This document shows positions 27,698-36,111 of a stretch of DNA of 64,000 bases, in pieces. Where the stretch lies: positions 1 through 64,000 of the forward strand of contig CAURNT010000003.1 of NCBI GenBank assembly GCA_963526495.1, written 5' to 3'. Positions within the stretch are counted from its first letter, which is position 1. Every line of letters starts with the position of its first letter. The position numbers and the translations under genes are program-made. The stretch comes from CAURNT01 sp963526495 (GTDB lineage Bacteria > Fusobacteriota > Fusobacteriia > Fusobacteriales > Leptotrichiaceae). The notes under the pieces were generated by a model, which saw nothing but the letters and a program-made list of their open reading frames with translations, made no database searches and was not told the DNA's origin.

Positions 27698-28777
27698 ATG
27701 AAGGTTGAATTAAAAAATTTAGGTAAAAAATACGAAGGTAGAGAAGATTTTACAATAAGAGGAATAGATTTAGAAATAGAAAGTAAAGATTTTTGCGTAA
27801 TACTTGGACCATCAGGATGTGGTAAATCAACATTATTAAGAATGATAGCAGGGCTTAATTCTATAACTGAAGGAGAATTATTATTTGGTGATAAAGTAAT
27901 GAATAAGGTTGCCTCAAAAGATAGAAATATAGCAATGGTTTTCCAAAGTTATGCACTATATCCACATATGACAGTATATGATAATATGGCGTTTTCATTA
28001 GCAATGCGTAAAATGGATAAAAAATTAATACATGAAAGAGTGTTAGATGCTGCTAGAGTTTTACAAATAGAAAAATATCTATATTCAAAACCATCAGATA
28101 TATCTGGAGGACAAAGACAAAGGGTTGCATTAGGACGTGCAATAGTTAGAAAACCAGCAGTATTCTTGATGGATGAACCATTATCTAACCTTGATGCTAA
28201 ACTTAGAGAGCACATGAGAATAGAGCTTGTAAGAATACATAGAGATTTAGATACTACAACTATCTATGTAACACATGATCAAACAGAAGCTATGACAATG
28301 GCAACAAGAATAGTTTTACTTGATAAAGGTGTTATTCAACAAGTAGGTAAGCCAGAAGAATTCTATAATAAACCAAACAATATATTCGTGGCTAGATTTA
28401 TAGGATCACCAACTATGAATATTTTAGAAGGACATATTAGAAATGGACATTTCATATCTAATTCTGAAGAAATAGTAATTAAAGCTAATGAAGCAGATAG
28501 AGAAAGATTAAAAGAATATGAAGGTAAAAAAGTTTCTATTGGTATAAGATCTGAAAGATTCTTAAGTGGAAAAGAACATGAAAATAGATTTAAAGCAGTT
28601 ATAGAAGTTGTAGAAATGTTAGGGAAAGAAAAATCACTTTATGTTAAATTAAGTGATGGATCTACATTAGTTATTACAATGCCAGGTTATTATAACTATG
28701 AACCAGGAGAGGAACATAATTTTGGATTTGACACAGAAGCATTACATTTCTTTGATGAAAATGGAGATAGAATATAA
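27698..28777 (+). CDS. Sugar ABC transporter ATPase (MalK/MsmK/UgpC type)
   Basis: A 359-residue ATPase. Walker A GPSGCGKST, Q-loop FQSYALYPH, signature ISGGQRQRVALGR, Walker B VFLMDEPLSNLDAK and switch His VTHDQTEAMT are complete. The C-terminal 120 residues form the OB/TOBE regulatory domain typical of the MalK/UgpC subfamily. It lies eight bases after malG and powers this importer; in related bacteria such ATPases can serve several sugar importers. Confidence 0.93.
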   Translation: MKVELKNLGKKYEGREDFTIRGIDLEIESKDFCVILGPSGCGKSTLLRMIAGLNSITEGELLFGDKVMNKVASKDRNIAMVFQSYALYPHMTVYDNMAFSLAMRKMDKKLIHERVLDAARVLQIEKYLYSKPSDISGGQRQRVALGRAIVRKPAVFLMDEPLSNLDAKLREHMRIELVRIHRDLDTTTIYVTHDQTEAMTMATRIVLLDKGVIQQVGKPEEFYNKPNNIFVARFIGSPTMNILEGHIRNGHFISNSEEIVIKANEADRERLKEYEGKKVSIGIRSERFLSGKEHENRFKAVIEVVEMLGKEKSLYVKLSDGSTLVITMPGYYNYEPGEEHNFGFDTEALHFFDENGDRI

Positions 28778-28805
28778 TAAAAGTTGTGAAATATAATTAT
28801 ATTTT

Positions 28806-28846
28806 AAGGGATTATATCTTAATAAAAGGTATAATTCCTTTTTTTT
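28806..28846 (+). terminator. Terminator of the maltodextrin transport operon
   Basis: Arms AAGGGATTATA (28806-28816) and TATAATTCCTT (28830-28840) pair with one G-T, followed by a T-run. Confidence 0.85.
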
Positions 28847-28900
28847 ACATATCATTTATATTGTGAAAAATTTTACATTGTTATTATTTTTCTAAAGGAC

Positions 28901-28930
28901 TTGACAAAAACGTATGGGGGGGGGTATAAT
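28901..28930 (+). promoter_or_regulatory. Promoter with a poly-G spacer upstream of the second autotransporter
   Basis: TTGACA (28901-28906) and TATAAT (28925-28930) are both perfect consensus boxes, separated by 18 bases. The last nine spacer bases are all G (28916-28924). Loss or gain of G by replication slippage would change the spacing to 17, 16 or 19 and thus promoter strength. Confidence 0.88.
28916..28924 (+). repeat. Homopolymeric tract of nine G
   Basis: Nine consecutive G in otherwise very AT-rich DNA, located inside the promoter spacer. It is the longest G-run I noticed in the window. Confidence 0.95.
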
Positions 28931-28965
28931 ATAAAAGTTAAAATATAAGTATTAGGAGGGAATAA

Positions 28966-30918
28966 GTGAAAAAAATTCTAAATATATCGCTTTTATTAAT
29001 AGCTTCGATAACAGTCTATGGTGAAGCTGTAGAGAAAGGTAAAGGACCAGGAGTTTCTATAGGGATAGATTCTGAAACTAAATATGATAATGCAATAGCA
29101 GTTGGAGATGGAGCGAATACTAGTGGAGGGTATTCAATAAGTATTGGGTCAGCATCTAATACATCAGTTCCACATTCTATAAGTATTGGTTCTGAATCAA
29201 AATCGGATAAATATGGGTACGGTATTGCTATTGGTAGAAAATCGTATTCAAATGGTTATAAAGGAATATCAATAGGGGAAAGTTCAAAAACAGCAAATTA
29301 TGCGATAGCTTTAGGTAGTGCTGAAGCTAATGCTCAATCTTCTTTATCTATAGGAGATGAAACTAAGATTGATTCTAAATCGGTTTATTCTATTGCAGTA
29401 GGAGCTGAAGCAAAAGTTGAAAAATCAATACAATCTACATTATTAGGAGTTCAATCAAAGTCTTTAAATTCTGATAATTCAGTAGTTTTAGGAACTAAAG
29501 CAAAAGCTGAAAATGCTGGGAATTCAGTAGTTGTAGGTGGTAATTCTGTCTCTTTATCAGTAGAAGCTACAACAATAGGACCAGGGAGTAAAGTTGATGA
29601 AAATGCAGCATCATCAGTCGCTATTGGTATTGATTCTTATGTAGGTAAATTTAGTGAAACAGAAATTGGTAAAAAACCAAACGAAATGTCTCAAAGTGAC
29701 TATAAAACAGGGATATATTTAGAAGAAAGGGTTATAACTCCTTTAGAGAGAAGTAAATATTATTTTTCAACTGCTATTGGACCACAATCAAAATCATTTG
29801 GATATCAAAATATATCATTAGGTGGTGGGTCAGAAAGTTATGATACTAATACTATGGCTTTGGGATTCATAAGCAAAGCTAAAGGTCATTTTTCATCAGC
29901 CATAGGAAGACAAGCTGAAACGAATGGAAAATATTCAACAGCTTTAGGATTTTTTTCTAAAACAGAAGGGGAATCAACTTTATCGTTAGGGGATCATACT
30001 ATGGCTAATATTGAAGGTGGTGTGGCTTTAGGGGCTTACTCTAAGACAAATGTTGATAAAAATATATTAGGTTATGATCCATTAAAAAATGATATTATTG
30101 ATTTAGAAGAATTATTAGGGTCAGATAAATCTAAGTATGATAGTTTAGATTCAGAAAAAATAAAGACTAAAGCTGAAATTAATACAATGAGAAAAGAGAT
30201 AATAGACTTATTGAATACAAGAAATGGAAAAAGTGATGAAGAAATAAAAACGATTCTTGAAGAAGTAAGCGTCAAAGAGAAAGCTCTAAATGATAAAAGA
30301 ATTATTTTTGATAATTTATTAAAAGAATCTAACAATTTAGTTTCTGCTTGGAAATCAACTGAATCAGGAGTTTCAATAGGAGATAGTGAATTAGGAATAA
30401 CAAGACAAATAAATAATGTTTCAGCTGGTACAAAAAATACTGATGCTGTTAATGTTGCTCAATTAAAAAGAATAAAGGATTCGTTAGAAAATAAGATTTT
30501 TGGTTCTGAAAAATATTCAAATTCTGGTATTGCAACAGCTGTAGCTATGGCTAATCTTCCACAAGTAAGTTCAATGAGTGGTCATAGATATAATGTTGCT
30601 GGATCTTATGGAATGTATAAAGGTGAAAGTGCATTTGCATTAGGATTAAGTGGAATAAATAAAAAAGGGACTATAGTATATAGAGCAAGTGGATCTTTAA
30701 ATACTAAAGGAAATATTGCACTTGGTATAGGACTTGGATATCAATTTGATAAAATTGAAAATGTTGATAATGAAACAAAAGGAAGAGTTATTTCTTTAGA
30801 AAAAGAAGTAATGGATTATAAAGAAAAAGATAGATTAAGTCAAGAAAAATTATCAAAACTTGAAAGTGAATTAGAAATTCTTAAATTACAAATGAAAGAA
30901 TTATTGAAAGTTAAATAA
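28966..30918 (+). CDS. Trimeric autotransporter adhesin (YadA-like), complete
   Basis: A 650-residue surface adhesin starting at GTG 28966 after TAGGAGGG. Order of parts: signal peptide (ending near VYGEA); a YadA-type head of repeated left-handed roll units (NAIAVGDGANTSGG, SISIGSASNTS, GIAIGRKSYSNG, YAIALGSAEAN and others) to about residue 360; a charged coiled coil; a neck (ITRQINNVSAGTKNTDAVN followed by VAQLK); the membrane anchor starting at IATAVAMANLPQVSS and ending near GIGLGYQF; and a further 50-residue coiled coil to the C-terminus. The anchor matches the gene at 1-728. Expression is probably phase-variable through the poly-G promoter. Ligand unknown. Confidence 0.92.
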   Translation: MKKILNISLLLIASITVYGEAVEKGKGPGVSIGIDSETKYDNAIAVGDGANTSGGYSISIGSASNTSVPHSISIGSESKSDKYGYGIAIGRKSYSNGYKGISIGESSKTANYAIALGSAEANAQSSLSIGDETKIDSKSVYSIAVGAEAKVEKSIQSTLLGVQSKSLNSDNSVVLGTKAKAENAGNSVVVGGNSVSLSVEATTIGPGSKVDENAASSVAIGIDSYVGKFSETEIGKKPNEMSQSDYKTGIYLEERVITPLERSKYYFSTAIGPQSKSFGYQNISLGGGSESYDTNTMALGFISKAKGHFSSAIGRQAETNGKYSTALGFFSKTEGESTLSLGDHTMANIEGGVALGAYSKTNVDKNILGYDPLKNDIIDLEELLGSDKSKYDSLDSEKIKTKAEINTMRKEIIDLLNTRNGKSDEEIKTILEEVSVKEKALNDKRIIFDNLLKESNNLVSAWKSTESGVSIGDSELGITRQINNVSAGTKNTDAVNVAQLKRIKDSLENKIFGSEKYSNSGIATAVAMANLPQVSSMSGHRYNVAGSYGMYKGESAFALGLSGINKKGTIVYRASGSLNTKGNIALGIGLGYQFDKIENVDNETKGRVISLEKEVMDYKEKDRLSQEKLSKLESELEILKLQMKELLKVK

Positions 30919-30952
30919 AAAATTATAATTTTTCATATAATTAATATATTTT

Positions 30953-30987
30953 AAGGACTACATTTATATTAAATGTGGTCCTTTTTT
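30953..30987 (+). terminator. Terminator of the second autotransporter gene
   Basis: 13-bp arms 30953-30965 and 30971-30983 with one T-G pair, then a T-run. Confidence 0.88.
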
Positions 30988-31024
30988 GTTTTTTTATTTG
31001 CTTAAAAAGAACTGTATAAATATA

Positions 31025-31053
31025 TTGAAAAAATACCAAATTTATGATAAGAT
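31025..31053 (+). promoter_or_regulatory. Promoter of the lipoprotein-rny operon
   Basis: TTGAAA (31025-31030), 17-base spacer, TAAGAT (31048-31053), 18 bases before the start codon. Confidence 0.75.
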
Positions 31054-31071
31054 AAATACAATGGGAGGAAT

Positions 31072-31467
31072 ATGAAAAAAGTTATTTTATATATAAGTTT
31101 TTTGTTATTCTTTAGCTGTTCTAGTATTCAAAGTAATAGAATATTAACAGTTGATGATAAGAATAATATTGTAAGTGAAATTGTTAAGGTTCAAGAATAT
31201 ATTGTATTAAAAGCTAAGGATAATAATAAAGAAGAAATAAAGAAAAAGATAGTTAATTCTTTTTTAAATAACATTAAATTTTCTTATTTAAATAATTATG
31301 ATTTATCTAATATGACACTTTTATTTTCAGAAGATATAGAAGTAGTATCTGAAAATAGAGCAAAAAGTATTATGTTGATAAATTATGAATTAGAAACTAT
31401 GTATTTTGATATAGTTTGGGTAAAGTATAATAGTGAATGGAAAATAGAAAGTATAAACCCAGAATAA
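31072..31467 (+). CDS. Small lipoprotein of unknown function
   Basis: A 131-residue protein with signal peptide and lipobox FFSC (Cys around residue 16). The mature part (LTVDDKNNIVSEIVKVQEYI ... YFDIVWVKYNSEWKIESINPE) has a helix followed by strands, with a C-terminal W-K-I pattern reminiscent of small NTF2-like lipoproteins. The family is not recognised with confidence. Start ATG follows GGGAGGA. It is the first gene before rny with 23 bases between them and probably shares its promoter. Confidence 0.7.
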   Translation: MKKVILYISFLLFFSCSSIQSNRILTVDDKNNIVSEIVKVQEYIVLKAKDNNKEEIKKKIVNSFLNNIKFSYLNNYDLSNMTLLFSEDIEVVSENRAKSIMLINYELETMYFDIVWVKYNSEWKIESINPE

Positions 31468-31490
31468 AGAACTAAAGAGAGGAGAAAGAA

Positions 31491-33065
31491 GTGTTTAATT
31501 TAATTGTAGTATTACTTTCAATTGTAATAATCGCAGTAGTTTTAGTAATAGGATTTAATAAAATAAACAATAAATTTGTTACTAAATATGGTGAATATAG
31601 TGATTTAGAATTAATGATAGTAAATTTGAAGCGTAAGTTAGAAACAGATAAAAAAGATATAGAAAGAGAAATTGAATCTTTAAGAAAAGAAGAAAATTTA
31701 AAAGTAAAAGAAGAAATATTGGCACAAAAAAAACTTGCTGATGAAGAAATAAAAATAATGAAATCTGAAATTTTATTAAAAGAGGAAAGAATTTCTAAAA
31801 AAGAAGAAAATTTAGAAATAAGAACTAATAAACTTGAAGAAAAAGAAGCTAAACTTGAAGAAAAAAAAGAGAAGATTTTAGAAATAGAAAATGAATTAAA
31901 TGCAATGTTTGAGAAAAAAGAAAAAGAATTAGAAAGAATTTCAGGTTTAACAAGTGAAGAAGCACGTGAACTTATACTTAATAAGTTAGAGGGCGAACTT
32001 GAGCACGATAAAGCTGTTATGATAAGAGATTTTGAGTATAATTTAAGTAGAGAAAAGGAAAGAATTGCAAAATCAACTATAGCTGTGGCTATAAATAAAG
32101 CAGCCTCTGATTATGTTGCAGATGCTACTATATCTGTAGTTCAACTTCCTAGTGAAGAAATGAAGGGAAGAATTATAGGTAAAGAAGGTAGAAATATTAG
32201 AGCATTAGAGGCAGCAACAGGTGTTGATTTAATAATAGATGATACTCCAGAAGCTGTTGTACTTTCATCATTTGATGGTGTTAGAAGAGAAGTTGCAAGA
32301 CTTGCACTTGAAAAATTAATACAAGATGGAAGAATACATCCAACTAAGATAGAAGAATTAGTAGAAAAATCTATATCTGAAGTTGAAGAATCAACAATAA
32401 ATGCAGCAGAGGAAGCTATAATTGAAGTTGGAATACATTCGTTACCTAAAGAAGTTCTTAAAACTTTAGGTAGATTAAAATATAGAACTTCATTTGGGCA
32501 AAATGTTTTACAACATTCAATAGAAGTTGCACATCTTTGTGCTGCATTAGCTACAGAATTAGGAGCTAATGTAGATATAGCTAAACGTGCTGGATTGTTA
32601 CATGATATAGGTAAAGCTTTTTCTCACGAACAAGAAGGATCACATGCTATAAATGGTGCAGAATTTTTAAAACGTCATTCTAGAGAAAATGAATTAGTAA
32701 TTAATGCAGTTGAATCTCATCATAATGAAGTAGAACCTAAATCAGTAGAAGCAATAATAGTACAAGCAGCTGATGCAATAAGTGCAGCAAGACCAGGAGC
32801 TAGACGTGAAACTTTAACAAATTATTTAAAACGTCTAGAACAATTAGAAGAAATAGCAAATTCACATGAAGGTATAGAAAGTTCTTATGCAATACAAGCA
32901 GGAAGAGAGTTAAGATTGATAGTTAAACCAGAAGAAATAAGTGATGATCAGGCTGTAATACTTTCAAGAGAAGTTGTTAAAGAAATAGAAGAAAAAATGC
33001 AATATCCAGGACAAATAAAGGTTACTGTTATTAGAGAAACTAGATCAACTGAATATGCAAAATAA
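31491..33065 (+). CDS. rny: Ribonuclease Y
   Basis: A 524-residue membrane-anchored endoribonuclease that initiates mRNA decay. Order: one N-terminal membrane helix (NLIVVLLSIVIIAVVLVIGF), a long charged coiled coil to about residue 200, a KH domain (MKGRIIGKEGRNIRALEAATG), and an HD domain with the metal site (VLQHSIEVAHLCAAL, RAGLLHDIGKA). The GTG start at 31491 has AGAGAGGAGAAAG upstream. With ymdB directly behind, the order matches Firmicutes. Given the broken pnp, this enzyme may carry extra weight in RNA turnover, which is inference. Confidence 0.96.
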   Translation: MFNLIVVLLSIVIIAVVLVIGFNKINNKFVTKYGEYSDLELMIVNLKRKLETDKKDIEREIESLRKEENLKVKEEILAQKKLADEEIKIMKSEILLKEERISKKEENLEIRTNKLEEKEAKLEEKKEKILEIENELNAMFEKKEKELERISGLTSEEARELILNKLEGELEHDKAVMIRDFEYNLSREKERIAKSTIAVAINKAASDYVADATISVVQLPSEEMKGRIIGKEGRNIRALEAATGVDLIIDDTPEAVVLSSFDGVRREVARLALEKLIQDGRIHPTKIEELVEKSISEVEESTINAAEEAIIEVGIHSLPKEVLKTLGRLKYRTSFGQNVLQHSIEVAHLCAALATELGANVDIAKRAGLLHDIGKAFSHEQEGSHAINGAEFLKRHSRENELVINAVESHHNEVEPKSVEAIIVQAADAISAARPGARRETLTNYLKRLEQLEEIANSHEGIESSYAIQAGRELRLIVKPEEISDDQAVILSREVVKEIEEKMQYPGQIKVTVIRETRSTEYAK

Positions 33066-33069
33066 ATAT

Positions 33070-33089
33070 AAGCAGTCAATAGACTGCTT
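33070..33089 (+). terminator. Small hairpin between rny and ymdB
   Basis: AAGCAGTC and GACTGCTT around loop AATA, followed by AAATTTTT. It could be a weak terminator or an RNA processing site that sets the ratio of rny to downstream genes. Confidence 0.6.
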
Positions 33090-33110
33090 AAATTTTTAGA
33101 TTGGAGAATT

Positions 33111-33893
33111 ATGAAGTTTTTAATGGTTGGAGATGTTATGGGATTTCCAGGAGAAAATGCTTTAAACAAATTTTTAGCTAAAAGAGGGGAAGATTATGAT
33201 TTTATCATAGTAAATGGGGAAAATGTTGATAAAGGCTATGGGATAACACCTAATATTGCCAAAAATATGTTTTTAAATGGTGTGGATGTTATAACTTTAG
33301 GTAATCATTCATTTGATAAAAGAGATATATTTTCTTATCTTGATAAAGAAAATAGGATAGTTAGACCATATAATATGCATGAAGGAGCACCGGGAGCAGG
33401 TTATACAATAATTAATAAAAATGGAATAAAAATTTGTGTAATAAGTATACAAGGTAAGATTTATATGTCAAATACAATGGAATGTCCTTTTAAATCAATA
33501 GATATTCTTTTAGAAAAAATAAAGAATAAAGCTGAAATAATAATAATAGATTTCCATGCTGAAGTGACTTCAGAAAAAATTGCGATGGGATGGAATGTTG
33601 CTGGTAAAGTTTCTGCAATATATGGTACTCATACACATGTTCAAACTGCTGATAATAAGATACTTTTAGGAAAAACTGCATATATTAGTGATGTTGGTAT
33701 GACAGGTGGTCATGGTGGTGTTATAGGTATGGATAAAAAAAATGTTCTATATAGATTTAAAACAGGTATGCCAACTCAACTTAAGGTATGTGAAGATGAT
33801 GTTAGAATAAATGCCATAGAAGTTATAATAGATGAAAAAACAGGATATGCAAAAAAAATTGATAAAATTAATATGAGTTATGAGGAGATATAA
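33111..33893 (+). CDS. ymdB: YmdB-family metallophosphoesterase
   Basis: A 260-residue enzyme of the TIGR00282 type, a 2',3'-cyclic nucleotide phosphodiesterase in Bacillus. Metal-binding motifs: GDVMG, NGENVDKG, LGNHSFDKR, DFHAEVTSEK and GTHTHVQTADN. Start ATG 33111 has TTGGAG upstream. The stop overlaps cmk by one base. Adjacent to rny as in many Gram-positive genomes, where it influences RNase Y-related regulation. Confidence 0.92.
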   Translation: MKFLMVGDVMGFPGENALNKFLAKRGEDYDFIIVNGENVDKGYGITPNIAKNMFLNGVDVITLGNHSFDKRDIFSYLDKENRIVRPYNMHEGAPGAGYTIINKNGIKICVISIQGKIYMSNTMECPFKSIDILLEKIKNKAEIIIIDFHAEVTSEKIAMGWNVAGKVSAIYGTHTHVQTADNKILLGKTAYISDVGMTGGHGGVIGMDKKNVLYRFKTGMPTQLKVCEDDVRINAIEVIIDEKTGYAKKIDKINMSYEEI

Positions 33894-34519
33894 TGAGAAT
33901 TGCTATTGATGGACCATCTGGAAGTGGTAAAAGTAGTGTTGCAAAAGCTGTAGCAAAAAGATTAGGTTTATTACATTTAGATACGGGTGGAATGTATAGA
34001 ACATTGGGATATAAGGTTATTAAAGATAATTTAAATTTAGAGAATATAGAAGAAGTTTTAAAAAATTTAGATTTAAAGATAGTAAATAAAAAATTCTTTT
34101 TAGATGGTGAAGATGTTAGTAAAAAGATAAGAAGTAATGAAGTTTCTAAAATAGCATCAAAAGTATCTTCTATTAAATCCGTTAGAGAATATATGGTAAA
34201 CTTACAAAGAGAAATATCTTCTAATAATGATGTAATACTAGATGGTAGAGATATAGGAACTGTGGTTTTTCCAAATGCTGAAGTTAAAATATATTTAACA
34301 GCTAGTCCAGAAGTTAGAGCAAATAGAAGATATTTAGAAGATGGAAGTTTGAGTTATGAAAAAATTTTAGAAGATATATTAAAAAGAGATTATGATGATA
34401 GTCATAGAGAACATTCTCCATTAAAAGTTGCAGATGGGGCTAAAATAATAGATACAGATAATCTTAGTTTTGAAGAGGTAGTAGAAAAAATAATAGGAGT
34501 TATTAAAAATGAGATCTAA
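33893..34519 (+). CDS. cmk: Cytidylate kinase
   Basis: A 208-residue nucleoside monophosphate kinase phosphorylating CMP and dCMP. The P-loop is IDGPSGSGKSSVAK; GGMYRTLG and DGRDIGTVVFPNA are family signatures; the lid is near RANRRYLEDG. It is somewhat shorter than E. coli Cmk. Starts on the last base of the ymdB stop and overlaps alr by 11 bases. Confidence 0.95.
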   Translation: MRIAIDGPSGSGKSSVAKAVAKRLGLLHLDTGGMYRTLGYKVIKDNLNLENIEEVLKNLDLKIVNKKFFLDGEDVSKKIRSNEVSKIASKVSSIKSVREYMVNLQREISSNNDVILDGRDIGTVVFPNAEVKIYLTASPEVRANRRYLEDGSLSYEKILEDILKRDYDDSHREHSPLKVADGAKIIDTDNLSFEEVVEKIIGVIKNEI

Positions 34520-35540
34520 GGCTATAATCAATCTTGATAATTTAAAATATAATTTAGATTTAATAACTGAAAAAATTGATAAAGAAAAAATGATGTTAGT
34601 TGTTAAAGCTAATGCTTATGGTATGGGAGCTAAAGAAATAGTTGAATTTGCAATAAAATATGGTATAAAATTTTATGCTGTTGCAACAATAGAAGAAGCA
34701 ATGGAAATAAGAAAAATAGATGAAAATATTAGAATACTGATATTATCTTTAGTTGAGCTTGAGTATATAGAATTTCTTGTGAAAAATAATATAGATATAA
34801 CTATATCAAGATTTGAAGAAATAGAATATATATTAAGTAGAAATATAAAAGGAAACTTTCATATAGCATATGATACTGGTATGGGAAGAATTGGTTTTGA
34901 CTCTAAAAACATAGAAAAAGCTTTAGATATGTTAAAACCTATTGGTATATTTTCTCATTTAACTTCTGCTGATAGTAATGAAGAATTTACTAAATTACAA
35001 TATAAAAGATTTATTGAAATAGCTGATAAATACGATATAAAATATAAGCATTTTTTAAATAGTTTTGGAACGGAAAATTACAACTCATATTTTAATGAAT
35101 TTAATTTATATAGAATAGGAATATTAGCCTATGGTGGTGAATTGAATAATAAATATAAACCTGTAATGACTTTAAAAGGGAGAGTAAGTTTTGTTAAAAA
35201 ACTTAATGAAGATTGGAATATAGGGTATTCAAATACCTTTGAAGCTAAAAAAGGAGATATTATTGTTACAGTATCAATGGGGTATGCTGATGGATTATTT
35301 AGATTTTTATCTAATAAGGGATATGTTTATTTTAATAATAGAAAATATAAGATTATAGGGAATATTTGTATGGATCAATTTATGGTACTTGGCGATGAAA
35401 ATATACAAGTTGGAGATTTTGTTGAAATATTTGGAGAAAATATACTGGTTAAAGATGTTGCAAAAAGTATAGGGACTATAAGTTATGAGTTGTTATGTGC
35501 TGTATCAAATAGAGTAGAAAGAGTATATAAAGGAGGGTAA
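34509..35540 (+). CDS. alr: Alanine racemase
   Basis: A 343-residue PLP enzyme converting L- to D-alanine for peptidoglycan. The PLP lysine lies in MLVVKANAYGMGA; the C-terminal catalytic Tyr region is WNIGYSNTFEAKKGD, and GNICMDQFMV is the substrate-site motif. Length is slightly short for the family (about 370). The ATG lies within cmk. Four bases separate it from the next gene. Confidence 0.94.
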   Translation: MRSKAIINLDNLKYNLDLITEKIDKEKMMLVVKANAYGMGAKEIVEFAIKYGIKFYAVATIEEAMEIRKIDENIRILILSLVELEYIEFLVKNNIDITISRFEEIEYILSRNIKGNFHIAYDTGMGRIGFDSKNIEKALDMLKPIGIFSHLTSADSNEEFTKLQYKRFIEIADKYDIKYKHFLNSFGTENYNSYFNEFNLYRIGILAYGGELNNKYKPVMTLKGRVSFVKKLNEDWNIGYSNTFEAKKGDIIVTVSMGYADGLFRFLSNKGYVYFNNRKYKIIGNICMDQFMVLGDENIQVGDFVEIFGENILVKDVAKSIGTISYELLCAVSNRVERVYKGG

Positions 35541-35544
35541 TTTT

Positions 35545-36111
35545 ATGATATTAGATTTACTTATCATATCTATAATAGTATTAATGTTTTATTTAGGTAT
35601 GAAAAAGGGATTTGTAAAAGAAGCATTTAATTTAATAAAATTTATGTTAATAATATATTTAGTTCCTAAGTTTACTGATATAGTTATTTCTTTATTTTCA
35701 CTTGATGAAGAAAATGTAATAAATAAGTATATAATATACATTTGTGCATTTATTTTTCTATATATAGCACTTACTCTAGTTATTGGTATATTATCTAAGA
35801 TTATGGATGTTTCAATATTATCATTGTTTAATAAGTTATTAGGTGGAGTATTTGGGATTATAAAAGCAAGTGTAATAATTTTTTTGATATTCATAATACT
35901 TTTATTTTCATCAGAAAAATCAGAAAATATGAAAAATTTATTAGAAAATAGTATAAGCATAGAATATATTTCTATATATTTGGGACCATATAATAATTTA
36001 TTTCCAGACTATATAAGTACGAAATTAGATGATTTTAATATATATAATCAAGAAAAACAATATAAGAGAAGTCTACTTAAAAGTATAGAAAAGAGAGGTT
36101 TAAATGAGTAA
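35545..36111 (+). CDS. CvpA-family membrane protein
   Basis: A 188-residue protein with four hydrophobic segments. The N-terminal DLLIISIIVLMFYLGMKKGFVKEAFNLIKF pattern is typical of CvpA (originally colicin V production), which supports envelope integrity by an unclear route. The C-terminal 50 residues are a polar tail. AAAGGAGGG precedes the ATG; the end overlaps the M16 gene by eight bases. Confidence 0.8.
   Translation: MILDLLIISIIVLMFYLGMKKGFVKEAFNLIKFMLIIYLVPKFTDIVISLFSLDEENVINKYIIYICAFIFLYIALTLVIGILSKIMDVSILSLFNKLLGGVFGIIKASVIIFLIFIILLFSSEKSENMKNLLENSISIEYISIYLGPYNNLFPDYISTKLDDFNIYNQEKQYKRSLLKSIEKRGLNE

Noticed and set aside
28966..30060. Repeated head units of the autotransporter as a DNA repeat array or CRISPR
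   Set aside because: The repetition is at protein level (I/V-x-I-G units) with varying DNA sequence and spacing; no CRISPR-type identical repeats exist.
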